Positions 1-8,738 of a stretch of 64,000 bases of DNA are shown one piece after another. This DNA is from Caulobacter sp. 602-1 (GTDB lineage: Bacteria; Pseudomonadota; Alphaproteobacteria; Caulobacterales; Caulobacteraceae): NCBI RefSeq assembly GCF_003931565.1, contig NZ_RRYI01000001.1, forward strand, positions 496,001-560,000, given 5' to 3'. The notes beneath the pieces are model-generated. The model made no database searches, was not told the origin of the DNA, and saw only the letters and a program-made list of their open reading frames with translations. The position numbers and the translations under genes are program-made. Numbering within the stretch: position 1 is the stretch's first letter; the number at the start of each line of letters is the position of its first letter.

Positions 1-409
1 AGCGGACGGACTTTCGGGAGGAATAGGAGATGACGCTGTGCGCGTCAGGCGCGCGGCTTTTACGCGACTGCGTCCGATTTATCCACCCCTGACGCTCGGA
101 AAGACTTGTCGCAGGTAACCGGTGTCATTCGCAAAGCCTTATGAGCCTTGGGTTTGCGAGGTGTTCTCACTGGAGACCGTTTCAAACGCAACAAATTGTG
201 CGCTGCAACATGCCTAAATTTAATGCACTTCCGAGTAGCGCTGTTCTGTGATCCTTACCCCACAACGGGTTGCGCGATACTCCTGTCAAAAAATCGACAT
301 TAACAGCGACTTTTTCACTTGCCTGTTTTTGCGCCGCACCCTATAAACATTCCTGTGAGGCGGCGCTGCCGCTTCTGCCCTTCCTGGGCGTTTCCTCCCT
401 AATGAACTG
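1..409. other. Gene-free start of window; possible small RNA or leader region
   Basis: No convincing protein gene lies here. A 20-codon ORF at 30-92 (+) begins with ATG behind a strong purine-rich stretch (GGAGGAATAGGAG), but its peptide is cysteine/arginine-rich and unrecognised. A hairpin-capable segment lies at about 132-160 (CGCAAAGCC pairing with GGGTTTGCG, one mismatch). The region runs into a strong plus-strand terminator at 410-437 with no plus-strand gene before it, so a non-coding RNA or the end of a transcript starting outside the window is possible. I could not assign it to 6S, SRP, tmRNA or RNase P RNA. Confidence 0.3.
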
Positions 410-437
410 GCCCGGCGGTTTCGCCGGGCTTTTTTTT
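410..437 (+). terminator. Intrinsic terminator
   Basis: A perfect 8-bp stem, GCCCGGCG (410-417) with CGCCGGGC (422-429), and loop GTTT, is followed by eight T residues. The T-tract is on the plus strand only, so it ends a rightward transcript. The next gene (528-1418) is on the minus strand and ends short of it. Confidence 0.85.
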
Positions 438-527
438 GGTCCGGGCGGCCACGGGCGTCATTGATCCATGACAAGGCGCGTCGGGAGGCGGGCTCGGACC
501 CAATTCTGGCGCGGGGGCCTTCTCGCC

Positions 528-1418
528 CTAACGCAGTTCCGCGAGATCCAGCGCCGCCAACACCCTGGTCAGCGACGCGGCGTCGGCCGTGAGTCGCGCC
601 AGGCCTTCGGTCGGTTCGCGCGTGGTCTCGTTCATGTAGAGCGCGCGGTTGATCTCGATCTGCAGGGCGTGAGTGCGCCGGGCCGGGCGGCCGTAGTGCT
701 CGGTGGTGTAACCGCCGGCATAGGGAGCGTTGCGGACGACGCGATAGCCCAGGGTTTCCAGTTCGCGCTCGACCAGACCCGTCAGCTTGGGGGAGCAGGC
801 CGCGCCGAAGCGGTCGCCCAGCACGATGTCGCACGGACCGCCGTTTCGGGCGCGCTGGCCGTGCGCGGCGGCCGCCGGCATCGAATGCCAGTCGATCAGA
901 ATCGCCGCCCCATGCGCGGCGCGCGCCGCCGCCAGTTGGCGGTCCAGCGCGTCGTGATAGGGGCGGTGGGTCAGTTCCACCCGCGCCCTGGCCTCGGCGA
1001 AGGTCAGCTTGCGCGCGTAGATCGGCCGCCCCTCGCCGGCGATGCGGGGAATCGTGCCCAGCCCCGCCGCCACCCGGGCCGAGCGGCCGTGGGCGTAGTC
1101 GGGCAGGGTCTCGGCGAACATCGAGGGATCCAGCTCCCACGGCTCGCGATTGAGATCGACATAGGCGCGGGCGAGGCGGGCGCGGATGACGCTGGCCCCC
1201 AGGGCCGGCGCGCCAGCGATGATCTGGTCGACGAAGGCGTCCTCCGAGGCGCGCAGCGTCTCGACCGGCAGGCGCGCGGCGGCGATCATGTCTTCCGGAT
1301 AGATCCCGCCCGAATGGGGCGAAGCGAACACCAGGGCCGTGGGCGGGGGGATTCCGGCTCGCGCGGCGCGCGTCACTTCGAACGCCGGGCCGCCGAACGT
1401 CTCCAGCGGCGCGGTCAT
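528..1418 (-). CDS. N-formylglutamate amidohydrolase family protein
   Basis: A 296-aa cytoplasmic protein of the N-formylglutamate amidohydrolase (HutG/FGase) family, which hydrolyses N-formyl-L-glutamate to formate and glutamate at the end of one histidine-degradation route. Family motifs visible are FASPHSGG near residue 28, a YVDLNREPWELD stretch in the first half, LIDWHSMP in the middle and HALQIEINRALYM near the C-terminus; these supply the metal-binding His/Asp/Glu residues. The ATG at 1418 was chosen because AAAGGACGGGGAG lies just upstream. The open frame continues to 1547, but those residues are not family-like. No other hut gene is nearby, so the substrate may be another N-formyl amino acid. 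It is divergent from cpdR. Confidence 0.85.
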   Translation of the reverse strand: MTAPLETFGGPAFEVTRAARAGIPPPTALVFASPHSGGIYPEDMIAAARLPVETLRASEDAFVDQIIAGAPALGASVIRARLARAYVDLNREPWELDPSMFAETLPDYAHGRSARVAAGLGTIPRIAGEGRPIYARKLTFAEARARVELTHRPYHDALDRQLAAARAAHGAAILIDWHSMPAAAAHGQRARNGGPCDIVLGDRFGAACSPKLTGLVERELETLGYRVVRNAPYAGGYTTEHYGRPARRTHALQIEINRALYMNETTREPTEGLARLTADAASLTRVLAALDLAELR

Positions 1419-1625
1419 CTCCCCGTCCTTTGGGGCGTTGTCTGCCGAGAGGGGCCGCCAAGCGCTCATCCGGGCATCATCGAAGCCCGACCGCGCCGGG
1501 TCAAACGACAAACAGCGCGATAGCGGTTCGTCCACAGCCCGCGACACTTAGGTTCATCCCCGATTTACGCTCATCGCGCTAAGGTGACTGTCTCCGATCG
1601 ACGACTTTCCCTGGAACGTGACCTC

Positions 1626-1982
1626 ATGGCCCGCATCCTTCTCGCCGAAGACGATGATTCCCTCCGCGGCTTCCTGGCGCGGGCGCTGGAACGCGCCGGC
1701 TTCGAAGTCCAGGCCTGCGCGGATGGCGAGGAAGCCGTCCAGCACCTGGAACATCCTTGGGATCTGCTGCTGACCGACATCGTCATGCCGGGCATGGACG
1801 GCATCGAGGTGGCCCGCCAGGCCGCCGCCCGCGACCCCAGCCTGCGGATCATGTTCATCACCGGCTTCGCCGCCGTCGCCCTCTCGGCCCAGGACCGCGC
1901 GCCGGCGGGCGCCAAGGTGCTGTCCAAGCCCGTCCACCTGCGCGACCTGGTCGCCGAGGTGGAAAAGATGATGGCCGCCTAA
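1626..1982 (+). CDS. cpdR: CpdR-type single-domain response regulator
   Basis: A 118-aa stand-alone receiver domain. In Caulobacter, unphosphorylated CpdR primes the ClpXP protease and brings it to the pole for cell-cycle-dependent degradation of CtrA and PdeA; the CckA-ChpT phosphorelay switches it off. Seen here: acidic pocket EDD (residues 8-10), phospho-acceptor Asp51 in LLLTDIVMPGMDG, the conserved MFITGFAAVAL segment and the KVLSKPVHLRDLV C-terminus with its Lys. Length and Asp position match CpdR exactly, and no output domain is present. The ATG at 1626 removes a 14-residue extension. A hairpin follows the stop codon and tRNA-Val lies about 110 bases downstream. Confidence 0.93.
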   Translation: MARILLAEDDDSLRGFLARALERAGFEVQACADGEEAVQHLEHPWDLLLTDIVMPGMDGIEVARQAAARDPSLRIMFITGFAAVALSAQDRAPAGAKVLSKPVHLRDLVAEVEKMMAA

Positions 1983-1988
1983 AAAGTT

Positions 1989-2031
1989 GCCCTAAAAAGT
2001 TTTAGGGCGGCTTGCGCCTCGGCGAAGCCGC
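1989..2031 (+). terminator. Tandem hairpins after cpdR
   Basis: GCCCTAAAA (1989-1997) pairs perfectly with TTTTAGGGC (2000-2008), and a second stem GCGGCTT (2007-2013) pairs with AAGCCGC (2025-2031). No T-tract follows either, so termination is inferred from position (7 bases after the cpdR stop) rather than from a full intrinsic signal. Confidence 0.5.
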
Positions 2032-2092
2032 CGCTATACCCCCACACCTTCCCGGCCGGGACGCCTCTCGAGGCGCTTCGGATCGCTTCGGC

Positions 2093-2167
<75 letters not shown>

Positions 2168-2881
2168 TCCTCCTTTCCCAATAAAGCCAAATGCTTGCGG
2201 CTTGATCGAGCAATCGGTCTCTGGCCGATTTTCGGCGTCCCTCCAGTTTCCCCAGCATGGGCGCGAAATTCCCGCGCGGCATCCATCGCGGCACGCACAG
2301 TGTGCTCGTAAGCGAGCTTGCGAGGGTGACCTGTACCCACCACCGCGCTCCCGCTTAGGGGGGGGCGGCTCCAGCGGCGACGCCGCGGCGTGAGCTCGAC
2401 GTAGTCGACGCCAGAGACATAGGGAAAGTGGCTGTGCGCCGCCGCCGAGCCGTAGTCGAAAATCTCGTTGCGTACTGACGTCCGACTCTGTTGGGCGAGA
2501 TAGCGCAACTGCCGCGTTCCCGGGTGAGACCTTACGCGGCGGGCCATTTCGTCCGAACCGCGACCGGTGGCGCTCTATCGGATCCTGTCGTGACGCGTGA
2601 CGTTCGGCTGCCAATCGCTCACTCAGCCCGTGCCTCGCGTTCGCGCAATATGGTTGAATGGCGACCTCGGCGATCTGGTCGCGACTTATTCTCTTCCAGA
2701 TGCGGTCGGAGGACTCTCAGAAAGGAGGCCTGCGAGAGCTTCGCGCCTTCGCGGATTTTGAGAGATCCAATCAACTGGCCCGGCTCGCGCTGGGCCATTT
2801 TTCAGGATGCGGTCAGAGCCTGATGGGCGGGGACGTCAGACAGGCGGTCGACCCGATGGCGACGTGATCCGGCGGCGAAAG
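2168..2881. other. Gene-poor stretch downstream of tRNA-Val
   Basis: About 700 bases between the tRNA and the next gene. Short open frames occur on both strands, but none has a good ribosome site, a recognisable motif or a clear advantage over the others. Small inverted repeats are present (TCGAC-GTA-GTCGA near 2396). I saw no integrase remnant and no second copy of the tRNA 3' end. It may be eroded coding DNA. Confidence 0.4.
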
Positions 2882-3844
2882 CTAAAGAGCGTATTTGCGC
2901 CCTTCCTCCGCTATCATGAATTTGAAGAAGCCGATCTTTTCCAGTTGCCGCTCTACCGACCTACGGCTCGATCGCGCCGCTCCCGACGGCTTTATGTGCG
3001 TGACCAGTATCGGCAAAGCCCGCATGCGAGCGTCGTCCTGCGTCATGCGGCGCAACGTCTGAAGCTCGGTGTTCAGCCACATCGGGGTCAGGTGCCCGTA
3101 GAGTCTGGCGGCTGGGACCGGGTCGGGGTACGAGACCTCGATCAGCATTCCCCGCAACCGCCCTTGCCGCACCAACGGAGCCACCGCGCGCCAGAGATCT
3201 TCCAGGTTCGTCGCGTGTTCGACCGCGTCGGGACCCGTGTCGCCCAGGCAGAGGAAGGCGTCCGGTCCGCTCCGGAGCAGGAACGCGGTCGATGTCACGC
3301 CTCCGTGTGACAGCGGGTAGGCCGTGACGGTCATGCCCGTACCTGCGATCGGCTCGGGCGTCCCGCCAGGTTCCAGGTCCTTGTAGTGATACTTGCCGAT
3401 GTGAGGCGAGGGGCCGCGGTCGCCCATGTTGGGCCATGCGACCCAGTTGAAATAGTGATCCGCGAGCGCTTGGTTCACTTGCGGCAGGCTCATGATGTCT
3501 TTCTGGGTGTCGTCTGGAGACGCCAGCACAAGACCCGCGACATGGTCGAGGTGGGCGTGTGTGATCAGGTAGGCGGCGATGGAGTCCATTACCTGTCCGC
3601 GCGAGTCCGCCCCTGGGTAGCGGCCCTTGCGCACGGCCCGATCCAGGCCCGAAGCTAGCGTGCCCACGTCGCACATCACGCCCGACCGGTTCCCATGGGC
3701 GACGATATGGTAGGCGCTCGTCGGCTCTTCCACGCCGCCGTTGACGCCTAGCGCGACGACCTCGAAGGCGGACGGCGGCGGCGCGGCCGCCGAGAGCAGG
3801 AGAAGCGCTGGAAGAAGCGCTCGCGGGAAACCTCGACCTTGCAT
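2882..3844 (-). CDS. Exported class II 3',5'-cyclic-nucleotide phosphodiesterase-like metallo-hydrolase
   Basis: A 320-aa metallo-beta-lactamase-fold protein. Residues in HAHLDHVAGLVLASP match the class II cyclic-nucleotide phosphodiesterase signature (H-x-H-L-D-H-...-S-[AP]) residue for residue, and further metal ligands are visible in SHGG, CLGDTGPD and LVTHIKPS. The family hydrolyses cAMP or cGMP to the 5'-nucleotide. From the ATG at 3844 the N-terminus is a signal peptide (RGFPRALLPALLLLSAAAPPPSA), so it acts in the periplasm or outside the cell. The frame is open to 4072, but those residues are low-quality. Releasing nucleotides outside the cytoplasm fits the nucleoside genes that follow, from which it is divergent. 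Confidence 0.82.
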   Translation of the reverse strand: MQGRGFPRALLPALLLLSAAAPPPSAFEVVALGVNGGVEEPTSAYHIVAHGNRSGVMCDVGTLASGLDRAVRKGRYPGADSRGQVMDSIAAYLITHAHLDHVAGLVLASPDDTQKDIMSLPQVNQALADHYFNWVAWPNMGDRGPSPHIGKYHYKDLEPGGTPEPIAGTGMTVTAYPLSHGGVTSTAFLLRSGPDAFLCLGDTGPDAVEHATNLEDLWRAVAPLVRQGRLRGMLIEVSYPDPVPAARLYGHLTPMWLNTELQTLRRMTQDDARMRALPILVTHIKPSGAARSSRRSVERQLEKIGFFKFMIAEEGRKYAL

Positions 3845-4155
3845 GACGCCCAGACTCGAAAAGATCTGAAGCTTGTCGCGCCGAGAGCGGAATGGCGAGG
3901 CATAAGGGGCTTGGCCGCCCCGCCACCGACGAGCAACTCCCTGGAGCCGCGCTAAGCGGCAGCACAGGCGCGAGCTTGCCCGGTACGGCGTCACATGAAG
4001 TAAGAATTTATTTCCACTCCCGCGCTCGCTTGACCGGCGAGCGCCGCGCGCCATTGCATCCGACCAGAACAAGGCTTTCAGCGTCCCCGGCCATCCGCCG
4101 CGGCGCCAGGGTCTTCGCGTAGCGTTACAGGGCCCAGTTGGGGGAATTTGCGATC
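3845..4155. other. Divergent promoter region, phosphodiesterase / NUP
   Basis: 311 bases without a gene, between two divergently transcribed genes for exported proteins. The clearest element is the inverted repeat listed at 4022-4044; AT-rich sequence at about 3994-4015 could hold a promoter. Nothing else was recognised. Confidence 0.5.
4022..4044. promoter_or_regulatory. Inverted repeat upstream of the NUP gene
   Basis: GCGCTCGC (4022-4029) and GCGAGCGC (4037-4044) form a perfect 8-bp inverted repeat whose 7-base spacer contains TTGACC, a possible -35 element. This could be an operator for the purine-nucleoside genes. No copy was noticed upstream of the other genes of the locus. Confidence 0.35.
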
Positions 4156-5220
4156 ATGTTGAACTTGTCCGCCTGGACACGCCGATCCCTCTTGGCTGCG
4201 GCCTTCGCCGGGATGACGGCGACGTCGGCCCTGGCGCAGGCGCCGGTTTCGCCGCCCGCCGCGTCCACGGCCACGGCCACGGCCACCGCCCCCATCCCGA
4301 TCCGTGTCGTCGTCGTCACGGCCTATGCGCTGGAAGACAAGGCGTGGATGGCCAAGGCGCCCCAGACGCTGGACTTCCCGAACGGCGTCGCGCCGCTGGG
4401 CTACGATCCGGCGAAGGGCGTCCTGATCGTCCGCACCGGCGTGGGCACCAACCATGCGGCCATCACCACCTTCGCCCTGGCGACGGATCCGCGCTTCGAC
4501 CTTTCCAAGGCTTACTGGGTGATCGCGGCCATCGCCGGGGTCAATCCGAACGAGGCCTCGCCCGGGTCGGCGGCGTGGATCGGCAACGTCATCGACGTCG
4601 ACTTCGGCAAGTGGGTCGATCCGCGCGAGGCCCCGCCGGAATGGCCAGGCGGCTATCCGCCGTTCCAGCCGCCGCGCGCCGGCCGGCCCGATAGCGTCTA
4701 CTATCCGCTCAACACGGGCCTGCGTGACTGGGCCTATGGGCTGACTAAGGGCATTCAGCTCCCGGACACCGAAGCGCTGAAGACGGCGCGGGCGCGCTTC
4801 TCCAGCTATCCGAACGGCTCCAAGCCGCCCTTCGTGCTGACTGGCGACGAAATCTCCGGCCAGGCCTACTGGCACGGCGAAATGCTGACCAAGCGCTACG
4901 CCAAGCTCGCCACGGACTTCAGTGGCGGCAAGAGCCGGTTCGTGATGACCGCCATGGAGGACACCGGCGTCGCCAATGCGCTGCGGCGGCTCACCGTGGT
5001 CGGCAAGGCCGACTACGACCGGCTGGTCGTCCTGCGCACCGCCAGCAACTACTCGCAGCAGGCTCCGGGCGAGAGTCCGGTCGACAGCATGAACCGACCC
5101 TATGCCGGGGTCGGCGACGCCGCCGCCTACGCCGCCCTCGTGGTGGCCGGCAAGGTCGTCGACGAGCTCTCGGGCAATTGGGCGGTCTATCGCGACAAGA
5201 TTCCCGGCGACGGGAAGTAA
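4156..5220 (+). CDS. Exported purine nucleoside 'permease' (NUP) family protein
   Basis: A 354-aa protein of the NUP family (PF06516), named after fungal purine nucleoside permeases. It has a Tat-like signal peptide (TRRSLLAAAFAGMTATSALA) and, after it, no membrane-spanning segment, so it cannot itself be a channel. Motifs such as RTGVGTNHAA, VIAAIAGVNP, GDEISGQAYWHG and MTAMEDTGVA resemble the nucleoside-phosphorylase fold, which suggests a periplasmic nucleoside-binding or cleaving protein. A run of GCCACG hexamers encodes alternating Thr/Ala just after the signal peptide. The ATG at 4156 follows GGGGGAATTTGCGATC; an upstream TTG is less likely. It begins the purine locus. Confidence 0.85.
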   Translation: MLNLSAWTRRSLLAAAFAGMTATSALAQAPVSPPAASTATATATAPIPIRVVVVTAYALEDKAWMAKAPQTLDFPNGVAPLGYDPAKGVLIVRTGVGTNHAAITTFALATDPRFDLSKAYWVIAAIAGVNPNEASPGSAAWIGNVIDVDFGKWVDPREAPPEWPGGYPPFQPPRAGRPDSVYYPLNTGLRDWAYGLTKGIQLPDTEALKTARARFSSYPNGSKPPFVLTGDEISGQAYWHGEMLTKRYAKLATDFSGGKSRFVMTAMEDTGVANALRRLTVVGKADYDRLVVLRTASNYSQQAPGESPVDSMNRPYAGVGDAAAYAALVVAGKVVDELSGNWAVYRDKIPGDGK

Positions 5221-5429
5221 CGACCTGAAACGGCGGATCGACCCTCGTGGTCGGTCCAGCCGCGAGGACGCGCCAAGCGTCCCGACCGTTGGGGGAAACA
5301 CCGCAGACTCCGCTTCACGGCTGGCCATGCGCTTCGGCGCGCAAGCGCGGTCGAAGGCGAGGCGGGCGTAACGGATTCAGTTCGGTGTGGCTCGGGGGGA
5401 CCGTGGCCCACCATCTCAAGGGGACCCAA

Positions 5430-8400
5430 ATGCGACATCTTTATGCCGCGAGCGCCATCGCGCTCGCCTTGGCGGCCACCGGAACGACGGTCGTCGCCCA
5501 GGAGACGACCTCCTCGATCCGGGGCTCGGTGACCGCCGGCGGCGCGGCCGCCGTCAACGCCAGCGTCAGCGCCGTCCACGAGCCCTCGGGCACGACCGCG
5601 AACGCCACCACCAACAGCGCCGGCGCCTTCAACCTGACCGGTCTGCGTCCAGGCGGCCCCTATACCGTGACGGTGACCGCGCCGGGCTTCCCGCCGGTGA
5701 CCTCGCAGAATCTCTTCCTGAGCGTGGGTCAGCCTTATGTCCTGCCGGTCGCCGTGGGCGACACGCAGGTCGACGCCCTGGTGGTGACCGCCACGCGGGG
5801 GGAAAAGAGCGGCCCGCTGGTCACGGTGTTCGATCGCGACAGCATCGCCAGCGTAGCCTCGGTGTCTCGCGATATCCGCGACATCGCCCGTCGCGATCCG
5901 TTCGCTTCGTTCAATCCCAGCACCCGCGGCGTCTCGATCGCGGGCCAGAACGGCCGGACCAACCGCTTCTCGGTCGATGGCGTGCGCTTCTCGGACAACT
6001 TCGGCCTGAACCAAGGCGGCCTTCCCAGCGCGCGCGGCCCGATCCCCTTGGACGCGATCGAGCAGCTGTCGGTCAAGATCGCGCCCTATGACATCTCCGA
6101 AGGGGATTTCCAGGGCGGCTCGATCAACGTCGTTCTGCGCTCGGGGGGCAACAAGTTCACCGGCGCCGCCGGTTACACCTATTCGGACGACAGCCTGATG
6201 GGCACGAAGTCCAAGGGCAGCAGCTTCTCGCAGGAGATGACCTCCAAGACGCGCAACGCCTTCATCTCGGGGCCGATCATCAAGGACAAGCTGTTCTTCG
6301 CCTTCGCCTACGAGAAGCTCGATGAGACCGTCCCGTCGGTCTTCGGCCCGCCCGGTTCGGGCAACGCCATTCCGAACCTGACCCAGGCCCAGGTCGATCA
6401 GGTCACCTCGATCGCCAAGTCGGTCTACGGCTACGACACGCTCGGCGTGCTGACCAGCCGTCCTGAAAAGGACAAGAAATGGACGCTGAAGCTCGACTGG
6501 AACATCAACGACAACCAGCGCCTGTCGTATTCGACCATCCAGAACAAGGGTGAGACGATCGCGCTGAGCGGCGGCAGCTCGTCAATCACCTCGCCGGGCC
6601 TGGGCCTGGGCTCCTACGCCACTCACGAGCCGGAAAAGGTCGAGACCCACGTCCTGCAGCTGAACTCCCGCTGGACCAACGCCTTCAGCACGGAGGTGCG
6701 GGTCAACTACCGCGACTCGATGAAGGTCCCGATCTCGTTCGGCTCGCCAGGCTACAGCGACATCACCGTCTGCCTCGACCCGGTCGCCGTCGGTTCGCTG
6801 AACCAGTGCACTCAGACGGGGACGCCGCGACTGATCTTCGGCACCGAAGCCTTCAGCCAGGCTGACGTCGTCGGGCAAAAGCAGTATGGCGCCGAATTCG
6901 TCGCCCGCTACAATCTCGGCGACCATGCCTTCAAGCTGCACGCGTCCTACAGCCGGCTGAAGATCAGCAACACGTTCGTGGCCAATTCGCTGGGCACCTA
7001 CTATTTCGACTCCCTGGCGGACTTCCAGGCCCGCCAGGCCGGCCAGCTTCTGTACCAGTACTCGATCACGGGCAAGCTGTCGGACGCCAGCGCCAGCTTC
7101 GACTATGATCAGCTGACCTTCGGCGCTCAGGACAGCTGGGACATCACGCCGGAGCTGAACGTCACCGCCGGCGTCCGTTTCGACGGCTACGAGATGAAGG
7201 ACAAGGCGCCGCTCAAGACGTCGTTCGTCAATCGCTACGGCTTCGCCAACAACGCCAATATCGACGGCAACCTGGTTGTCCAGCCGCGCGTCGGCCTGAC
7301 CTGGCGGCCGACCGATCGCCTGACGGTGCGCACGGGCGTGGGCCTGTTCAACGGCGGCGCGCCAGACGTCTTCGTCGGCAACAGCTTCTCGAACGCCGGC
7401 GTGTTCACCAACACGGTCACGATCGGCCGCGCCGTCGGCGGTACGGGCTGCACTATCCCGGCGACGGTGGCCAACGCCGCGGCGATCTGCGCGGCGGCCC
7501 TGAACAATGTCCAGGGCAACAAGATCGACCCCCTGGTGTCGAGCTACCTGCAGACCAACACTTCCGCCCTCGGGGCCTCGCCGACTTCGTTCATCCTGCC
7601 GACCTTCAAGCTGCCGGCGCAGTGGAAGACCAACCTGTCGGTCGACTACGTGGCCGATCTGGGCGAGCGACTGGGTGACGGCTGGCGTTTCGGCGCGGAC
7701 CTGTTCTATGGGCGCGCGGACTCCGCCGCCTACTATACCGATCTGCGCCTGACCAAGGTCGGGACGGCGCCCGACGGCCGCCCGATCTATGCCGACACCT
7801 ACACCAATACGGCCAACAGCGACCTGGCCATGCTGAGCACCGACAAGGGCAAGTCGGTCATCGCCGTCGCCCGGGCCAGCAAGTCCTTCGACTTCGGCCT
7901 GGATACCGGCATCAGCTATACCTACTCGGACGTGAAGTCGCTGTCGGACATGGGCAGCTACGCCTCGGGCGGTTCGACGGCCAGCGGCACCTATGGCGGC
8001 CAGCCGATGGTCGATCCGAACCAGCCGGCGTATGGCCGGTCCAGCTACGAGGTGCGGGACAACTGGAAGTTCAACATCGACTACGCCCACGCCTTCTTCG
8101 GCGACTACAAGACCAGCTTCAATCTGTTCGGGGAACTGCGTTCGGGCTCGCCCTACAGCCTGACGATGAACACCACCTTGTCCAACAGCCGCTCGACCCT
8201 GTTCGGAACGACCGGTGGCGGCAACCGCTACCTGCTGTACGTGCCGGACGTGTCGAGCATCACCGCCGACTCCAAGGTCAGCTATGCCTCGACGGCGGTC
8301 TATGAGGCGTTCCGCGACTTCGTGCGGGCCAACGACCTGAGCCAGGGCGTGATCGGCAAGAATACGGAGAAGTCCCCGGACTACTTCAAGGTCGACCTGC

Positions 8401-8672
8401 ACGTCGAACAGGAGGTGCCCGCGCCGTTCCTCGGCTCGGCTCGGTTCAAGCTGTTCGGCGATGTCGAGAACCTGCTGAACCTGATCAACAGCGACTGGGG
8501 CTCCTACAGGACCTACAACCCGCTGACCTCGGTGGTGAACGTCGCCTGCGCCCAGCAGGTCGGCTCAAGCTGCAACCAGTATTCCTACACCGCCTTCACC
8601 AAGCCGACCCTGCAGCCGAACGCCCAACTGGGCGTCTGGCGGGTCCGCCTGGGGGCCCGCTTCGAGTTCTAG
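5430..8672 (+). CDS. TonB-dependent receptor, Oar-like, with N-terminal carboxypeptidase-regulatory-like domain
   Basis: A 1080-aa outer-membrane receptor. After a signal peptide ending near AQ (residue 25) comes a beta-sandwich carboxypeptidase-regulatory-like domain (about 30-110, ending GLRPGGPYTVTVTAPGF), then a TonB-box-like stretch (DALVVTATR), a plug domain with GRTNRFSVDGVRFSDNFG and a large beta-barrel ending in the outer-membrane signal RLGARFEF. There is no STN domain, so no FecI-type signalling is expected. Start: ATG after AAGGGGACCC. It lies between two genes for purine-nucleoside proteins, 209 bases after NUP and 66 before the deaminase, so uptake of nucleosides or nucleic-acid fragments is the likely job (inference from context). 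Confidence 0.87.
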   Translation: MRHLYAASAIALALAATGTTVVAQETTSSIRGSVTAGGAAAVNASVSAVHEPSGTTANATTNSAGAFNLTGLRPGGPYTVTVTAPGFPPVTSQNLFLSVGQPYVLPVAVGDTQVDALVVTATRGEKSGPLVTVFDRDSIASVASVSRDIRDIARRDPFASFNPSTRGVSIAGQNGRTNRFSVDGVRFSDNFGLNQGGLPSARGPIPLDAIEQLSVKIAPYDISEGDFQGGSINVVLRSGGNKFTGAAGYTYSDDSLMGTKSKGSSFSQEMTSKTRNAFISGPIIKDKLFFAFAYEKLDETVPSVFGPPGSGNAIPNLTQAQVDQVTSIAKSVYGYDTLGVLTSRPEKDKKWTLKLDWNINDNQRLSYSTIQNKGETIALSGGSSSITSPGLGLGSYATHEPEKVETHVLQLNSRWTNAFSTEVRVNYRDSMKVPISFGSPGYSDITVCLDPVAVGSLNQCTQTGTPRLIFGTEAFSQADVVGQKQYGAEFVARYNLGDHAFKLHASYSRLKISNTFVANSLGTYYFDSLADFQARQAGQLLYQYSITGKLSDASASFDYDQLTFGAQDSWDITPELNVTAGVRFDGYEMKDKAPLKTSFVNRYGFANNANIDGNLVVQPRVGLTWRPTDRLTVRTGVGLFNGGAPDVFVGNSFSNAGVFTNTVTIGRAVGGTGCTIPATVANAAAICAAALNNVQGNKIDPLVSSYLQTNTSALGASPTSFILPTFKLPAQWKTNLSVDYVADLGERLGDGWRFGADLFYGRADSAAYYTDLRLTKVGTAPDGRPIYADTYTNTANSDLAMLSTDKGKSVIAVARASKSFDFGLDTGISYTYSDVKSLSDMGSYASGGSTASGTYGGQPMVDPNQPAYGRSSYEVRDNWKFNIDYAHAFFGDYKTSFNLFGELRSGSPYSLTMNTTLSNSRSTLFGTTGGGNRYLLYVPDVSSITADSKVSYASTAVYEAFRDFVRANDLSQGVIGKNTEKSPDYFKVDLHVEQEVPAPFLGSARFKLFGDVENLLNLINSDWGSYRTYNPLTSVVNVACAQQVGSSCNQYSYTAFTKPTLQPNAQLGVWRVRLGARFEF

Positions 8673-8690
8673 TTTTCACCGCTTAAGCTT

Positions 8691-8716
8691 CGGCCCCGGC
8701 GTTCGCGCCGGGGCCG
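8691..8716 (+). terminator. Strong hairpin between receptor and deaminase genes
   Basis: An 11-bp perfect stem, CGGCCCCGGCG with CGCCGGGGCCG, is closed by a TTCG loop, a very stable tetraloop. Only a weak AT stretch (ATTCCATATTA) follows. It could be a partial terminator or an mRNA-stabilising element that lowers expression of the deaminase gene relative to the receptor. Confidence 0.6.
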
Positions 8717-8738
8717 ATTCCATATTAGGGGGCAGCGC

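Noticed and set aside
270..464. Plus-strand ORF of 64 codons across the terminator
   Set aside because: It runs through the intrinsic terminator at 410-437, has no good ribosome site and reads as low-complexity protein.
6582..8402. Long minus-strand ORF (606 codons) inside the TonB receptor gene
   Set aside because: It is an antisense shadow of a GC-rich coding frame, with the Arg/Gly/Val-rich composition typical of such shadows and no family motif.
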